Source of the DNA: Streptomyces sp. NBC_00250
GTDB lineage: Bacteria; Actinomycetota; Actinomycetes; Streptomycetales; Streptomycetaceae
Assembly (NCBI RefSeq): GCF_036192275.1
Contig: NZ_CP108088.1
Coordinates: forward strand, 5,519,501-5,583,500
DNA: 64,000 nt
Direction: 5' to 3'
Shown here piece after piece: positions 19,629-29,118 of this stretch (position 1 is its first letter; each line of letters opens with the position of its first letter). Under the pieces are notes generated by a model. The model saw nothing but the letters and a program-made list of their open reading frames with translations, was not told the origin of the DNA and ran no database searches. The position numbers and the translations under genes were made by a program.

Positions 19629-20471
19629 TTACAGCGAGGCGATGACGCGGTCCGCCAGGATGTAGACGTTCTCCTCGTCGGACTCGCCGTACGAGAAGGT
19701 GAGGGCGAAGGCGCCCGAGACGCCCGAGCCGCCGAGCAGCACCGGCGTACGGCCGGAGCGCAGGGCCTCCGCCAGGCGCTCCGCGGTCTCGCGGTGCCCC
19801 GGGGTCATACAGAGCGTCGTGCCGTCCGCGAAGACGTACACGTCGAGCGTGCCGAGCGGGCCCGGACGCACGTCGGTCAGCGCCGTGGCGGTGTCGGCCA
19901 GCTCTTCGAGCCGGGCCACCGTCCGCTCGTGGTCGGTGACGACGGGGGTCTGCACCGGCACGAAGTCCGGGTGCGAGGGGTGCCGGCGGCGGGCCGCGGC
20001 CAGCTCGGCCGAGTCCTCCGGGTACTCCTCCAGGGAGTCGAAGGCGTCCAGCGCGTCGGAACCGTCGAGCGCCGCCGCCTCCGCCTCCATGGCCTCCAGG
20101 GCCATCGCCTCAAGGCCCACGAAGTCGGCCTGGCGGGGGACGAAGAAGGTGCCGTCGTCGACCGGGCCGCCGAGACCGCCGAGCAGGGACGGGGCGTCGG
20201 CCGCGTCCCGGGCCTCCTGCGCGGCCCAGAAGGCCCGCGCCTCGGCCAGCTCGCGCTCGCGCTCCTCGGCCAGCGCCTCCGCGACCGCGGCCCGTATCTC
20301 GGCGGCGGGCGTGGCACGGGCGGCGGGGACGGTGACGCCGCGCCCGGCCGCCAGCTCGCTCCGCAGGTCGGTGACCTGCTTGCGGAGACCGTGGACGGCG
20401 TGCAGGGCGGCAGCGCCCACGGCCGTGGCAGCGGCCGTGGTCAGCAGCAGGGCAAGAGGCATGGCGCTCAC
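19629..20471 (-). CDS. Membrane-anchored protein of unknown function
   Basis: Protein of 280 residues. One N-terminal helix (about 4-24) is followed by a short coiled segment (HGLRKQVTDLRSELAAG), a long acidic Ala/Glu-rich region (about 45-170), and a folded C-terminal part with RPGPLGTLDVYVFADGTTLC and GVSGAFALTFSYGESDEE. GTG 20471 is chosen because GGGAG lies seven bases before it. No family recognised. Confidence 0.7.
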   Translation of the reverse strand: MSAMPLALLLTTAAATAVGAAALHAVHGLRKQVTDLRSELAAGRGVTVPAARATPAAEIRAAVAEALAEERERELAEARAFWAAQEARDAADAPSLLGGLGGPVDDGTFFVPRQADFVGLEAMALEAMEAEAAALDGSDALDAFDSLEEYPEDSAELAAARRRHPSHPDFVPVQTPVVTDHERTVARLEELADTATALTDVRPGPLGTLDVYVFADGTTLCMTPGHRETAERLAEALRSGRTPVLLGGSGVSGAFALTFSYGESDEENVYILADRVIASL

Positions 20472-20580
20472 TGACGTACTCCCGATTCCGAGTCGATCCC
20501 CCGACTTCCTACATCAGCTTGTCCTGGGGTGGGGCCCGCTGTCAGTGCATTACGTCACGAATTGGACAGGTATTTCAGCC

Positions 20581-20603
20581 AGGTGTTTAGTCCCGAAACA
20601 CCT
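20581..20603. promoter_or_regulatory. Hairpin in the gap before the thiolase terminus
   Basis: Perfect 8-bp inverted repeat AGGTGTTT / AAACACCT around a seven-base loop in the 257-base gap 20472-20728. It may terminate the thiolase transcript (minus) or regulate the next minus-strand gene, whose start is 110 bases further on. Confidence 0.45.
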
Positions 20604-20728
20604 CTGACCTGCGAAAACGAACTCCCCCGGGACGTAGGTCACATCCTGGGGGAGATTCGGTCACGGCTCGGACGCGGAGCGGTTGACGCCCCCGCCCGCT
20701 GGTTAGCTCGGGCGCTCGCTTCCCGGCC

Positions 20729-21949
20729 TCAGCTGAGGCGCTCGATGACCATGGCCATGCCCTGGCCGCCGCCGACGCACATGGTCTCCAGGCCGAACTG
20801 CTTGTCGTGGAACTGGAGGCTGTTGATCAGCGTGCCGGTGATGCGGGCGCCGGTCATGCCGAAGGGGTGGCCGACGGCGATGGCGCCACCGTTGATGTTC
20901 ACCTTGTCCAGGTCCAGGCCGAGGTCCTGGTAGGACGGGATCACCTGGGCCGCGAAGGCCTCGTTGATCTCGGCCAGGTCGATGTCGCCGACGGTCAGGC
21001 CGGCGCGCTTGAGGGCCTGCTTCGACGCCTCGACCGGGCCGAGGCCCATGATCTCGGGGGAGAGGCCGGAGACGCCGGTGGAGACGATGCGGGCGAGCGG
21101 GGTCAGGCCGAGCTCGCGGGCCTTCGTGTCCGACATGATGACGAGCGCGGCGGCGCCGTCGTTCAGCGGGCAGCAGTTGGCGGCGGTGACCAGGCCGTCG
21201 GGGCGGAAGACGGGCTTGAGGCCCTGCACGCCCTCCAGGGTGACGCCGGCGCGCGGGCCGTCGTCGGTGGAGACCACGGTGCCGTCCGGGGTCGTCACCG
21301 GGGTGATCTCGCGCTCCCAGAAGCCGTTCTTGATGGCCTGCTCGGCGAGGTTCTGCGACCGGACGCCGAACTCGTCCATCTCCTGGCGGCTGATGCCCTT
21401 GAGGCGGGCCAGGTTCTCGGCGGTCTGACCCATGGCGATGTACGCGTCCGGGACGATGCCGTCCTCGCGCGGGTCGTGCCAGGTGGAGCCCTCGGAGGCG
21501 GCGACGGCGGCGGTACGGGCCTCGGCCTCGGCGAAGTACGGGTTGTGCGTGTCGGGCAGGGAGTCCGAGTTGCCCTTGGCGAAGCTGGAGACCATCTCGA
21601 CACCGGCCGAGATGAAGACGTCGCCCTCGCCCGCCTTGATCGCGTGCAGCGCCATCCGGGAGGTCTGCAGCGAGGAGGAGCAGTAGCGGGTGATCGTGCA
21701 GCCCGGCAGGTGGTCCATGCCCATCCGCACGGCGACGATCCGGCCCAGGTTGTTGCCCTGCTCGCCGCCGGGGAGGCCGCAGCCGAGCATCAGGTCGTCG
21801 ATGTCCCGCGGGTCCAGCTCGGGGACCTTGGCGAGCGCGGCCTGGATGATCGTGGCGGTGAGGTCGTCGGGACGCAGGTCCTTCAGGGAGCCCTTGAAGG
21901 CCCGGCCGATCGGGGAACGGGCGGTCGAGACGATGACGGCTTCGGGCAT
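20729..21949 (-). CDS. Acetyl-CoA acetyltransferase (thiolase)
   Basis: Thiolase of 406 residues that condenses or cleaves acyl-CoA (acetoacetyl-CoA formation or beta-oxidation). The nucleophilic Cys90 is in TRYCSSSLQTSRMA, the NEAFAAQ motif is near 315, the active-site histidine is in GGAIAVGHPFGMTGAR, and the second cysteine in MCVGGGQGMAM near the C-terminus. ATG 21949 gives the standard MPEAVIVSTARSPIGRAFKG beginning; upstream codons would add an unrelated tail. A TetR-like palindrome lies 100 bases upstream. Confidence 0.95.
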   Translation of the reverse strand: MPEAVIVSTARSPIGRAFKGSLKDLRPDDLTATIIQAALAKVPELDPRDIDDLMLGCGLPGGEQGNNLGRIVAVRMGMDHLPGCTITRYCSSSLQTSRMALHAIKAGEGDVFISAGVEMVSSFAKGNSDSLPDTHNPYFAEAEARTAAVAASEGSTWHDPREDGIVPDAYIAMGQTAENLARLKGISRQEMDEFGVRSQNLAEQAIKNGFWEREITPVTTPDGTVVSTDDGPRAGVTLEGVQGLKPVFRPDGLVTAANCCPLNDGAAALVIMSDTKARELGLTPLARIVSTGVSGLSPEIMGLGPVEASKQALKRAGLTVGDIDLAEINEAFAAQVIPSYQDLGLDLDKVNINGGAIAVGHPFGMTGARITGTLINSLQFHDKQFGLETMCVGGGQGMAMVIERLS

Positions 21950-22048
21950 CACGGCTCCATGAGGGTGCGGAGTGGGCGGACTGAAAGGGAAGTTACCCGT
22001 ACGTACCGCATGGGTCACCGGCCTGGGTGTGTGATGAGGGCCTCTTTT

Positions 22049-22064
22049 CTAAGCGTACGCTCAG
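22049..22064. promoter_or_regulatory. TetR-type palindrome upstream of the thiolase
   Basis: CTAAGCGTACGCTCAG, a 16-bp palindrome with a single mismatch, about 100 bases before the thiolase ATG and touching the last codon of the upstream minus-strand gene. Its form is like operators of TetR regulators of fatty-acid genes; the regulator is not in this window. Confidence 0.4.
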
Positions 22065-23098
22065 TTGGTGGCGGGGTCGGCCGACGCGGTGGTCGAGGCC
22101 GGCCCTTCGGCCGCCCCCTCCGGGCCGCCCTCGGCGGGCACCGGCAAGCGGCGCCTGCGGCGGTGCTTCAGCAGGGCCCACGGCGCCCGCGCGCCCGTCA
22201 CCTCGGTGCCCGCCTCCTTCGCCGCCTCGGCCGCCGCCTTCGCGACCGGCAGCATGTTCTCCCGCCGGGCCGGTTCGAGACGGTCGGTCTCCGGCCATAC
22301 GCCGAGCACCGCGCACATGGTCGGAAGCACGGCCATCGCCGCCGTCGCGTACCCCTCCGCCGAGGGGTGGAAGTTGTCCACTCCGAACATCTCGCGCGGG
22401 TTCGCCGCGAACTCGGGGCCCAGCAGGTCGCCGAGCGACACCGTCCGCCCGCCCTGCTCGATCACCACGATCGTCTGCGCCGCGGCGAGCTGCCGGGAGG
22501 CCCGCCGGGCCAGCCAGCGCAGCGGCTGGTAGACCGGCTCGATCGTCCCCAGGTCGGGGCAGGTCCCGACGACCACCTCCGCGCCGGCCGTCCGCAGCCG
22601 CCGGACCGCCGAGGCCAGGAGCCGTACCGACTCGGTCGGCGGCATCCGGTGCGTCACGTCGTTCGCGCCGATCATGATCACGCAGACGTCCGGCGGCCCC
22701 AGGGGCTGCGCGAGCAACAGCGACACCTGCCGCTCCAGATCGTCCGAGCGCGCCCCGGACAGGGCCACGTTCCGCAGCACCACCGGCCGCTCCGCCACCG
22801 CCGCGAGCCCCGAGGCGAGCAGTGCGCCCGGTGTCTGACCCGAGCGGCGCACCCCCTGACCCGCCGCCGTGGAATCACCCAGAAGGGCCAGTCTCAGCGG
22901 GTCCTCCGTGCCGAACGCGCGGCCGTAGAGGCCGTCCGCTCCCGGCGGGAGCGGGGCCGCTCCGCCGCCGACCGTCCGCTTCGCGATCTGCATCTCGGCC
23001 AGCAGGACGCCCACCGCCGCCACACCCAGCAGCCCGATGCTCCCGCCGCCGTACGCCGCTCCCGCCGCGATCCGGCGTGCCACCCTCGCCCTCGACAT
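22061..23098 (-). CDS. SGNH/GDSL-family hydrolase, membrane-anchored
   Basis: Lipase/esterase-like protein of about 345 residues. One N-terminal helix (SIGLLGVAAVGVLLAEMQIA) anchors it; the catalytic Ser is in LALLGDSTAAGQGV, the oxyanion Asn in MIGANDVTHR, and the Asp/His pair in FGVDNFHPSAEGY. The C-terminal 60 residues are a basic, Ala/Pro-rich tail. ATG 23098 follows GGAGGAG by about 11 bases; a start 57 bases further upstream (23155) is open but less likely. Likely acts on an exported acyl or acetyl ester; substrate unknown. Confidence 0.88.
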   Translation of the reverse strand: MSRARVARRIAAGAAYGGGSIGLLGVAAVGVLLAEMQIAKRTVGGGAAPLPPGADGLYGRAFGTEDPLRLALLGDSTAAGQGVRRSGQTPGALLASGLAAVAERPVVLRNVALSGARSDDLERQVSLLLAQPLGPPDVCVIMIGANDVTHRMPPTESVRLLASAVRRLRTAGAEVVVGTCPDLGTIEPVYQPLRWLARRASRQLAAAQTIVVIEQGGRTVSLGDLLGPEFAANPREMFGVDNFHPSAEGYATAAMAVLPTMCAVLGVWPETDRLEPARRENMLPVAKAAAEAAKEAGTEVTGARAPWALLKHRRRRRLPVPAEGGPEGAAEGPASTTASADPATN

Positions 23099-23238
23099 GG
23101 GGGCCGTCACCTCCTCCGAGCCGTAGAGGCCGTCCGGACCGTGGAGGCCCTTCAAGCCGTTCAGGGTCTAACTGCCCCGTAACCCGCTCCGACTACGCAT
23201 ACGCTGGCCACACCATTACGGAGACCCCGGAGATTACG

Positions 23239-24627
23239 GTGCAATTCCACGACTCGATGATCAGCCTCGTCGGCAACACCCCGCTGGTGAAGCTCAACAA
23301 CGTCACAGCGGGTATCCAGGCGACCGTCCTGGCCAAGGTCGAGTACTTCAACCCCGGAGGCTCGGTCAAGGACCGGATCGCCGTGCGGATGATCGAGGCG
23401 GCCGAGCAGAGCGGTGAGCTCAAGCCCGGCGGCACCATCGTCGAGCCCACGTCCGGCAACACCGGCGTCGGCCTGGCGATCGTGGCCCAGCAGAAGGGCT
23501 ACAAGTGCATCTTCGTCTGCCCGGACAAGGTGTCCCTCGACAAGATCAACGTGCTGCGGGCGTACGGCGCCGACGTCGTCGTCTGCCCGACCGCGGTCGA
23601 CCCGGAGCACCCGGACTCGTACTACAACGTCTCGGACCGGCTCGTCCGTGAGACGCCCGGTGCCTGGAAGCCCGACCAGTACTCCAACCCGAACAACCCG
23701 CGCTCCCACTACGAGACCACCGGTCCCGAGCTCTGGGAGCAGACGGACGGGAAGATCACCCACTTCGTCGCGGGCGTCGGCACCGGCGGCACCATCTCCG
23801 GCACCGGCAACTACCTCAAGGAGGCCAGCGGCGGCTCCGTGAAGGTCATCGGCGCCGACCCCGAGGGTTCCGTGTACTCCGGCGGCTCCGGACGCCCGTA
23901 CCTCGTCGAGGGCGTCGGCGAGGACTTCTGGCCGACCGCGTACGACCGGAACGTCACGGACCGGATCGTCGCCGTGTCCGACAAGGACTCGTTCCAGATG
24001 ACCCGCCGCCTCGCCAAGGAGGAGGGCCTCCTCGTCGGCGGCTCCTGCGGCATGGCCGTCGTGGCGGCCCTGGAGGTCGCCAAGGAGCTCGGCCCCGACG
24101 ACGTCGTCGTCGTGCTGCTGCCGGACTCGGGCCGCGGCTACATGTCCAAGATCTTCAGCGACGAGTGGATGGCCGGACACGGCTTCCTGGAGGACACCTC
24201 CACCGCCACCGTCGCCGACGTCCTGCGCCACAAGGAGGGCGTCCTGCCCTCGCTCGTCCACATGCACCCGGACGAGACGGTCGGTCAGGCCATCGAGGTG
24301 CTGCGCGAGTACGGCGTCTCCCAGATGCCCATCGTGAAGCCCGGCGCCGGCCACCCCGACGTGATGGCCGCCGAGGTCGTCGGCTCGGTCGTCGAGCGGG
24401 AGCTCCTCGACCACCTCTTCACCAAGAAGGCCTCCCTGGACGACCCGCTGGAGCAGCACATGAGCGCGCCGCTGCCGCAGGTCGGCTCCGGCGAGCCGGT
24501 CGCCGACCTGATGGCCGTCCTCGGCGAGTCCTCCGACGCGGCGATCGTCCTGGTCGAGGGCAAGCCGACCGGCGTCGTCAGCCGCCAGGACCTGCTGGCC
24601 TTCCTGGCCAACGGCGGCGCGAAGTAG
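23239..24627 (+). CDS. cbs: Cystathionine beta-synthase
   Basis: PLP enzyme of 462 residues that condenses serine and homocysteine (or acts as cysteine synthase) in reverse transsulfuration. The PLP lysine is Lys44 in NPGGSVKDRI, the substrate loop PTSGNTGVGLA follows, and the phosphate loop is GTGGTISGTG. After about residue 335 a pair of CBS domains completes the protein (ADVLRHKEG..., then VADLMAVLGESSDAAIVLVEG), suggesting regulation by an adenosyl ligand. GTG 23239 follows CGGAG and gives the conserved VQFHDSMISLVGNTPLV beginning. Confidence 0.95.
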   Translation: MQFHDSMISLVGNTPLVKLNNVTAGIQATVLAKVEYFNPGGSVKDRIAVRMIEAAEQSGELKPGGTIVEPTSGNTGVGLAIVAQQKGYKCIFVCPDKVSLDKINVLRAYGADVVVCPTAVDPEHPDSYYNVSDRLVRETPGAWKPDQYSNPNNPRSHYETTGPELWEQTDGKITHFVAGVGTGGTISGTGNYLKEASGGSVKVIGADPEGSVYSGGSGRPYLVEGVGEDFWPTAYDRNVTDRIVAVSDKDSFQMTRRLAKEEGLLVGGSCGMAVVAALEVAKELGPDDVVVVLLPDSGRGYMSKIFSDEWMAGHGFLEDTSTATVADVLRHKEGVLPSLVHMHPDETVGQAIEVLREYGVSQMPIVKPGAGHPDVMAAEVVGSVVERELLDHLFTKKASLDDPLEQHMSAPLPQVGSGEPVADLMAVLGESSDAAIVLVEGKPTGVVSRQDLLAFLANGGAK

Positions 24628-24866
24628 CAGTTCGCGCAACTGGTACGAGGGCGACACGTACGCGCAGCACCCGCTTAACACGCGTCCGGCACATTGGTGG
24701 TTGTCGGCGTCACGGACTTCCGGAGCGGCTCCCGGACTCCTGACGACGCCGCCGGACGCGGAGACCGGCCCTGACCCGGGCCCGTGTCCTCGCGGGGACC
24801 GCCGTCGTCCCGCCCCCCGTCTCGGGGGTGCGGCGGTCCCCGCGCCGAACACTCCGTCACAACACC

Positions 24867-24900
24867 CACAGGGCCCCTCGCTTCGGCGAGGGGCCCTGTG
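24867..24900 (+). terminator. Terminator after cbs
   Basis: Perfect 15-bp stem CACAGGGCCCCTCGC / GCGAGGGGCCCTGTG with a four-base loop. The remainder of the gap 24628-25062 shows no gene; short GC inverted repeats occur near 24780-24840. Confidence 0.92.
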
Positions 24901-25062
24901 ACGTGCAGGGGTCCCCGGAACGTGGCGTCCAGGGACGCCCGGACCCCGATCAATTGCCTTGACGGCCCCCGGGGTCATGATCATGCTCGCGCGTGGCGCG
25001 GGCATACGCCCACCGCACGGGGGGAGGCTTCCGCGCCGTACGAGCCTCTAAGGAGAACGCAG

Positions 25063-28000
25063 TTGAGATTCCTCCGTACGACGCGAGCACCCCTGGCAGC
25101 GGTGGCTGCCGGTGCGCTGCTCGCGGGACTGACCCAGGCCACGGCCTGGGCCGGACCCGGGCCCGGCGCCCCGCCGGCGCCCGTCACCACCGACACCGCC
25201 CCACAGCAGGACCGCGTCCCGGCCCGAGACCGGGCCGAGGTCCTCGGCGAGGACTGGCAGAAGTCCGCCGACATCGCCTGGACCACCACCGGTGACGCCC
25301 AGGGCTTCCACCTGCTGACCGCCACCGAACAGAGCGGCTACGCCTGGAAGACCCTCGCGTCCCTCGCCGAACCCGGCTTCGACGTGGACCAGTGGATCGG
25401 AAACGCCTGCGTCACCGGCTCCGGCAAGCGCGCGGTCGTCGTCTACGCCCCGCGCACCTTCACCAACGACACCCGGCTGATGGCACGCGGCGGCTTCACC
25501 GCCATCGTGGACCTGACCAGCGGCGCCGTCACCAAGCTGAAGGTCAACGCCTCGCTGTCGTACTACAACCCCGGCTGCGGCGCGGACGAAGAGGCCGTCC
25601 TGACCCAGTCCCCGGGCGAGGACAAGCGGCAGACCCGCCTGTTCCGGGTGAACACCGCCACGGGCCAGGTCAGCGAGCCCGTCGTGGTCGACGGGCAGAT
25701 CACCTCCTCGGTGCCGGTCACCGGCGGGAAGATAGCCGCGGCCTCCGGTCGCACCCTCGTCGAGATCGACGGCAGGGGCGCCAAGAAGAAGCTCGCGACG
25801 ACGGGCACCGTCCCGTACCGCATCAGCAAGGACGACGACGGCGGTTACGTCTTCATGGAGCGCGTCCAGCGCGACAGCGTCAAGGAGACGGAGACCGCGC
25901 TCGTCAGCCGCTGGGCGGCCAAGAAGGTCACCAGGCTGGGCCACGGACCGCTCGCGGCCGCCGGCCTCGCCCGCGTCGGCGGACAGGTCTACCTGACCGG
26001 CGACGTCACCACCGAGGCGAGCCTGCCGAAGTCGGTCACACGGCTGTCCGGAGTCCACAAGGACGCCACGCTCTCCACCAAGGGCGCCGCGATCGTCCAG
26101 CACACGGTCTGGGCGGACGGCGTCGGATCCCCGAAGTACCTCCAGCGGGACAAGGCCACCGACGCCCGCCCGGTGAAGATCGACACCACCCTGCGCGACA
26201 CAGGCAAGAGCGTCGGCTTCACCGTCACCCCCATGGCGGCCACGTCCGCGAAGTGGGAGAGCTCCCGCACTCCGTCGCCGCTGCTCGGCACCGCCAAGGG
26301 CACCGCCAAGGGCGCCGCCAAGAGCGCCGCCAAGGGCGCCGCGGACACCGCCAAGGGCGGCGTGCAGACCCGGACCGCGGGCACCCGCGCGCTGACCGCC
26401 ACCACGGCGGCGGCCGGCGACGCCGGTGAGATCGTCGAGTCGGATCGCACCTGCTCCGTGCCCCGCAACGACCCCCGCAACCAGGCCATGCAGCCCAAGC
26501 CGCGCCAGGTCGAGTGGGCCGTCGACAAGGCCGTCACGGGCAATCTCGACTTCGGCGCCTCGCGCCCGGCGAACTGGAAGAACCTCGGGATGCCGGCGTA
26601 CTCGCCGCAGTCCCTCTTCCCGAACCCGGTCCTCGACGGCGGCGGCCGCGTCCCCGCGCAGGTGCTGCTCGGCATCACCGCGCAGGAGTCGAACATGTGG
26701 CAGGCCTCCCGCTCCGCGGTGCCCGGTGTCACCGGCAGCCCGCTGATCGGGAACTACTACGGTGTCGACTACTACGACGGCAACACGGCCAACGACTGGG
26801 ACGTCAACTGGTCCAAGGCCGACTGCGGTTACGGCATCACCCAGGTCACCGACCACATGCGGCTCGCCGGCCGCGAGCACGACAAGGGCGGCGCCGCCTG
26901 GGACTACCAGAAGCAGCGCGCCGTAGCCCTGGACTACGCGGCGAACGTCGCCGCCGGCCTCGGCATCCTGGTCGAGAAGTGGAACCAGACCAAGCGCGCC
27001 GGAATCCAGGTGCACGACGGCAACCCGGCCAAGCTGGAGAACTGGTTCTTCGCGCTGTGGGCCTACAACAGCGGCTTCTACGAGAACGTCAACGCCAACG
27101 GGCCCTGGGGCGTGGGCTGGGCGAACAACCCCGCCAACCCCGAGTGGGACGCCGGCCGGCTGCCGTTCATGGAGACCCGCCTCGGCGGCGAGGACGCCTC
27201 CGCAGCGGCCCGTCCGCAGCACTGGCCGTACCCCGAGAAGGTCCTCGGCTTCGCCGCCCACCCGCCGTCGTTCCTGGAGTCCCCGGGCACGCTGGTGGCG
27301 GCGTTCCGCCCCGCCTGGTGGAACGGCACCACCGAGGACGCCACCGTCAAGGGCTCCGCGAAGTACAACCGCGCGCAGATGAAGCCGCCGGAGGACCTGT
27401 TCTGCGGCGTCTACAACTGGTGCGAGCCCTCGAAGATCTCCGACGGCGCGAAGAACGAGCCCGGAGCGGGACCCTGCACCCGTGACGACTTCAAGTGCTG
27501 GTTCCACCTCTCCGTCCAGTGGAAGACCGACTGCTCGTACTCCTGCGGCAACGAGCTCTACCGCTTCACCTCGCCGGACTACGACGCCGAGCAGGCGGAC
27601 GGCACCGCCTACCCGCCGAACTGCACCCGCTCCGGCCTGCCCGCCGGCGCGCTCGTCGTCGACGACCTCCCCGGAGGCACCCCGTCGATCCGGCCGGGAT
27701 GTGCCAACAGCGCCTGGAGCAACTCCGGTACGTTCACGGCCGACTTCCCCGGCGAGTCCGGAATCGCCCATGACGGCACCGCCACGACGGTGTACCCCGG
27801 CAAGGTCGACATGCACCAGCTCGGCGCGGGCTTCGGCGGCCACTTCTACTTCGGCCACACCCGGGACGACACCGTCGACGCGAAGGGCGACCGCCTCAAC
27901 TTCACCGGAACCTGGACCCTGAACCAGGGCCGGACCGACTGGATGCGCGTCCTGGTGCACCTGCCCGACCACGGTGCGCACACCCAGCAGGCCCGGTACG

Positions 28001-29106
28001 ACATCGACACCGGCGGCGGCAGCTTCACCCGCCACCGGTACGTCAACCAGAAGCGCGGATCCAACGGCTGGATGTCCCTGGGCGCGTACCAGATGAACGG
28101 CGTGCCCCGCGTCCAGCTCACCACCGAGACCGAGGACGGCACCGGGGACGACGACGTCGCCTTCGACGCCGTCGCCTTCCAGCCGCTGCCGGGCAAGCCC
28201 CAGCAGGTCGTGCAGATGGGCGACTCGTACTCCTCCGGTGAGGGGGCGGGCTCGTACGCCAAGGACTCCGACAACGACATCGACGACAAGGCCCGCTGGA
28301 ACGCCTGCCGCCGCAGCGCCAACTCCTGGGCACGCAAGACCACCCTGCCCGGCCGGTCCGCGTCCATCGGCACCCTCGCCGACGGCTTCTCCAGCGAGCT
28401 GGAGTTCCAGAACGTCTCCTGCTCGGGCGCCCAGAGCTTCCAGCTGAAGACGGGCTACCCCGTCGACCAGAGCGGCAACGAGAAGTGGGGCTTCGACGGC
28501 AACTTCCACGAGAGGTTCCAGATCGACTCCGGTGTCCTCAGCGGTGACACCGATCTGGTGACGCTCACCATCGGCGGCAACGACGCGGGCTTCCCGACCG
28601 TGATGCAGGACTGCGTCACGCTCGGCTGCCCGGCGGAGGAGGACGTCCACAAGGACATCGACGAAGCCATGCCCAAGATCGAAAGCCTGCTGCGGGACAT
28701 CCACACCGCGGCGGGCGGCGCGAAGATCGTCCTGCTCGGCTACCCCAAGATCTTCAACGAGAACTCGCTCACCTGCGTGAGCGGTGTGGGTGGCGCCGGC
28801 ATGATCCGCATCAACGACAACGCGGAGTACATGGAGGCGAAGCAGCGGGCCGTCGTCGACAAGCTCAAGGCGGAGGGCAAGCCGATCTTCTTCGAGTCCC
28901 CCGACGGGGACTTCGAGGGCAGGCGGGCGTGCGACAGCCCCGAAGGCATCAACAAGATCGTGACCGCGGGGAAGGGGCCCGGCGACTTCAAGTGCGAGGT
29001 CGGTGGCACCTGGTGCGTCAGTCGCGAGAGCTACCATCCCAACAACACCGGAACCTCGGCGTACTCCGTCGCCTTCCGACGGGCGCTGGACAAACTCCCC
29101 AAGTAG
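25063..29106 (+). CDS. Large secreted protein: transglycosylase-like, golvesin-like and SGNH hydrolase domains
   Basis: Exported protein of 1347 residues. The signal peptide is about 1-30 (LAGLTQATAWA). A beta-rich region (about 40-400) is followed by an Ala/Lys/Gly/Thr repeat stretch (about 408-432). A lysozyme/SLT-like part holds LLGITAQESNMWQAS near 533 and DCGYGITQVTDHM near 587. A beta-sandwich region (about 885-1040) resembles golvesin C-terminal modules. The C-terminal SGNH hydrolase has Ser1055 in QMGDSYSSGEG, Asn1173 in IGGNDAG and His1325 in SYHPNN. The TTG start at 25063 follows AAGGAG and gives a clean signal peptide. Role: probably cleaves wall glycan and esters; the domain combination is unusual. 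Confidence 0.85.
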   Translation: MRFLRTTRAPLAAVAAGALLAGLTQATAWAGPGPGAPPAPVTTDTAPQQDRVPARDRAEVLGEDWQKSADIAWTTTGDAQGFHLLTATEQSGYAWKTLASLAEPGFDVDQWIGNACVTGSGKRAVVVYAPRTFTNDTRLMARGGFTAIVDLTSGAVTKLKVNASLSYYNPGCGADEEAVLTQSPGEDKRQTRLFRVNTATGQVSEPVVVDGQITSSVPVTGGKIAAASGRTLVEIDGRGAKKKLATTGTVPYRISKDDDGGYVFMERVQRDSVKETETALVSRWAAKKVTRLGHGPLAAAGLARVGGQVYLTGDVTTEASLPKSVTRLSGVHKDATLSTKGAAIVQHTVWADGVGSPKYLQRDKATDARPVKIDTTLRDTGKSVGFTVTPMAATSAKWESSRTPSPLLGTAKGTAKGAAKSAAKGAADTAKGGVQTRTAGTRALTATTAAAGDAGEIVESDRTCSVPRNDPRNQAMQPKPRQVEWAVDKAVTGNLDFGASRPANWKNLGMPAYSPQSLFPNPVLDGGGRVPAQVLLGITAQESNMWQASRSAVPGVTGSPLIGNYYGVDYYDGNTANDWDVNWSKADCGYGITQVTDHMRLAGREHDKGGAAWDYQKQRAVALDYAANVAAGLGILVEKWNQTKRAGIQVHDGNPAKLENWFFALWAYNSGFYENVNANGPWGVGWANNPANPEWDAGRLPFMETRLGGEDASAAARPQHWPYPEKVLGFAAHPPSFLESPGTLVAAFRPAWWNGTTEDATVKGSAKYNRAQMKPPEDLFCGVYNWCEPSKISDGAKNEPGAGPCTRDDFKCWFHLSVQWKTDCSYSCGNELYRFTSPDYDAEQADGTAYPPNCTRSGLPAGALVVDDLPGGTPSIRPGCANSAWSNSGTFTADFPGESGIAHDGTATTVYPGKVDMHQLGAGFGGHFYFGHTRDDTVDAKGDRLNFTGTWTLNQGRTDWMRVLVHLPDHGAHTQQARYDIDTGGGSFTRHRYVNQKRGSNGWMSLGAYQMNGVPRVQLTTETEDGTGDDDVAFDAVAFQPLPGKPQQVVQMGDSYSSGEGAGSYAKDSDNDIDDKARWNACRRSANSWARKTTLPGRSASIGTLADGFSSELEFQNVSCSGAQSFQLKTGYPVDQSGNEKWGFDGNFHERFQIDSGVLSGDTDLVTLTIGGNDAGFPTVMQDCVTLGCPAEEDVHKDIDEAMPKIESLLRDIHTAAGGAKIVLLGYPKIFNENSLTCVSGVGGAGMIRINDNAEYMEAKQRAVVDKLKAEGKPIFFESPDGDFEGRRACDSPEGINKIVTAGKGPGDFKCEVGGTWCVSRESYHPNNTGTSAYSVAFRRALDKLPK

Positions 29107-29118
29107 CGTCAGGAATCC

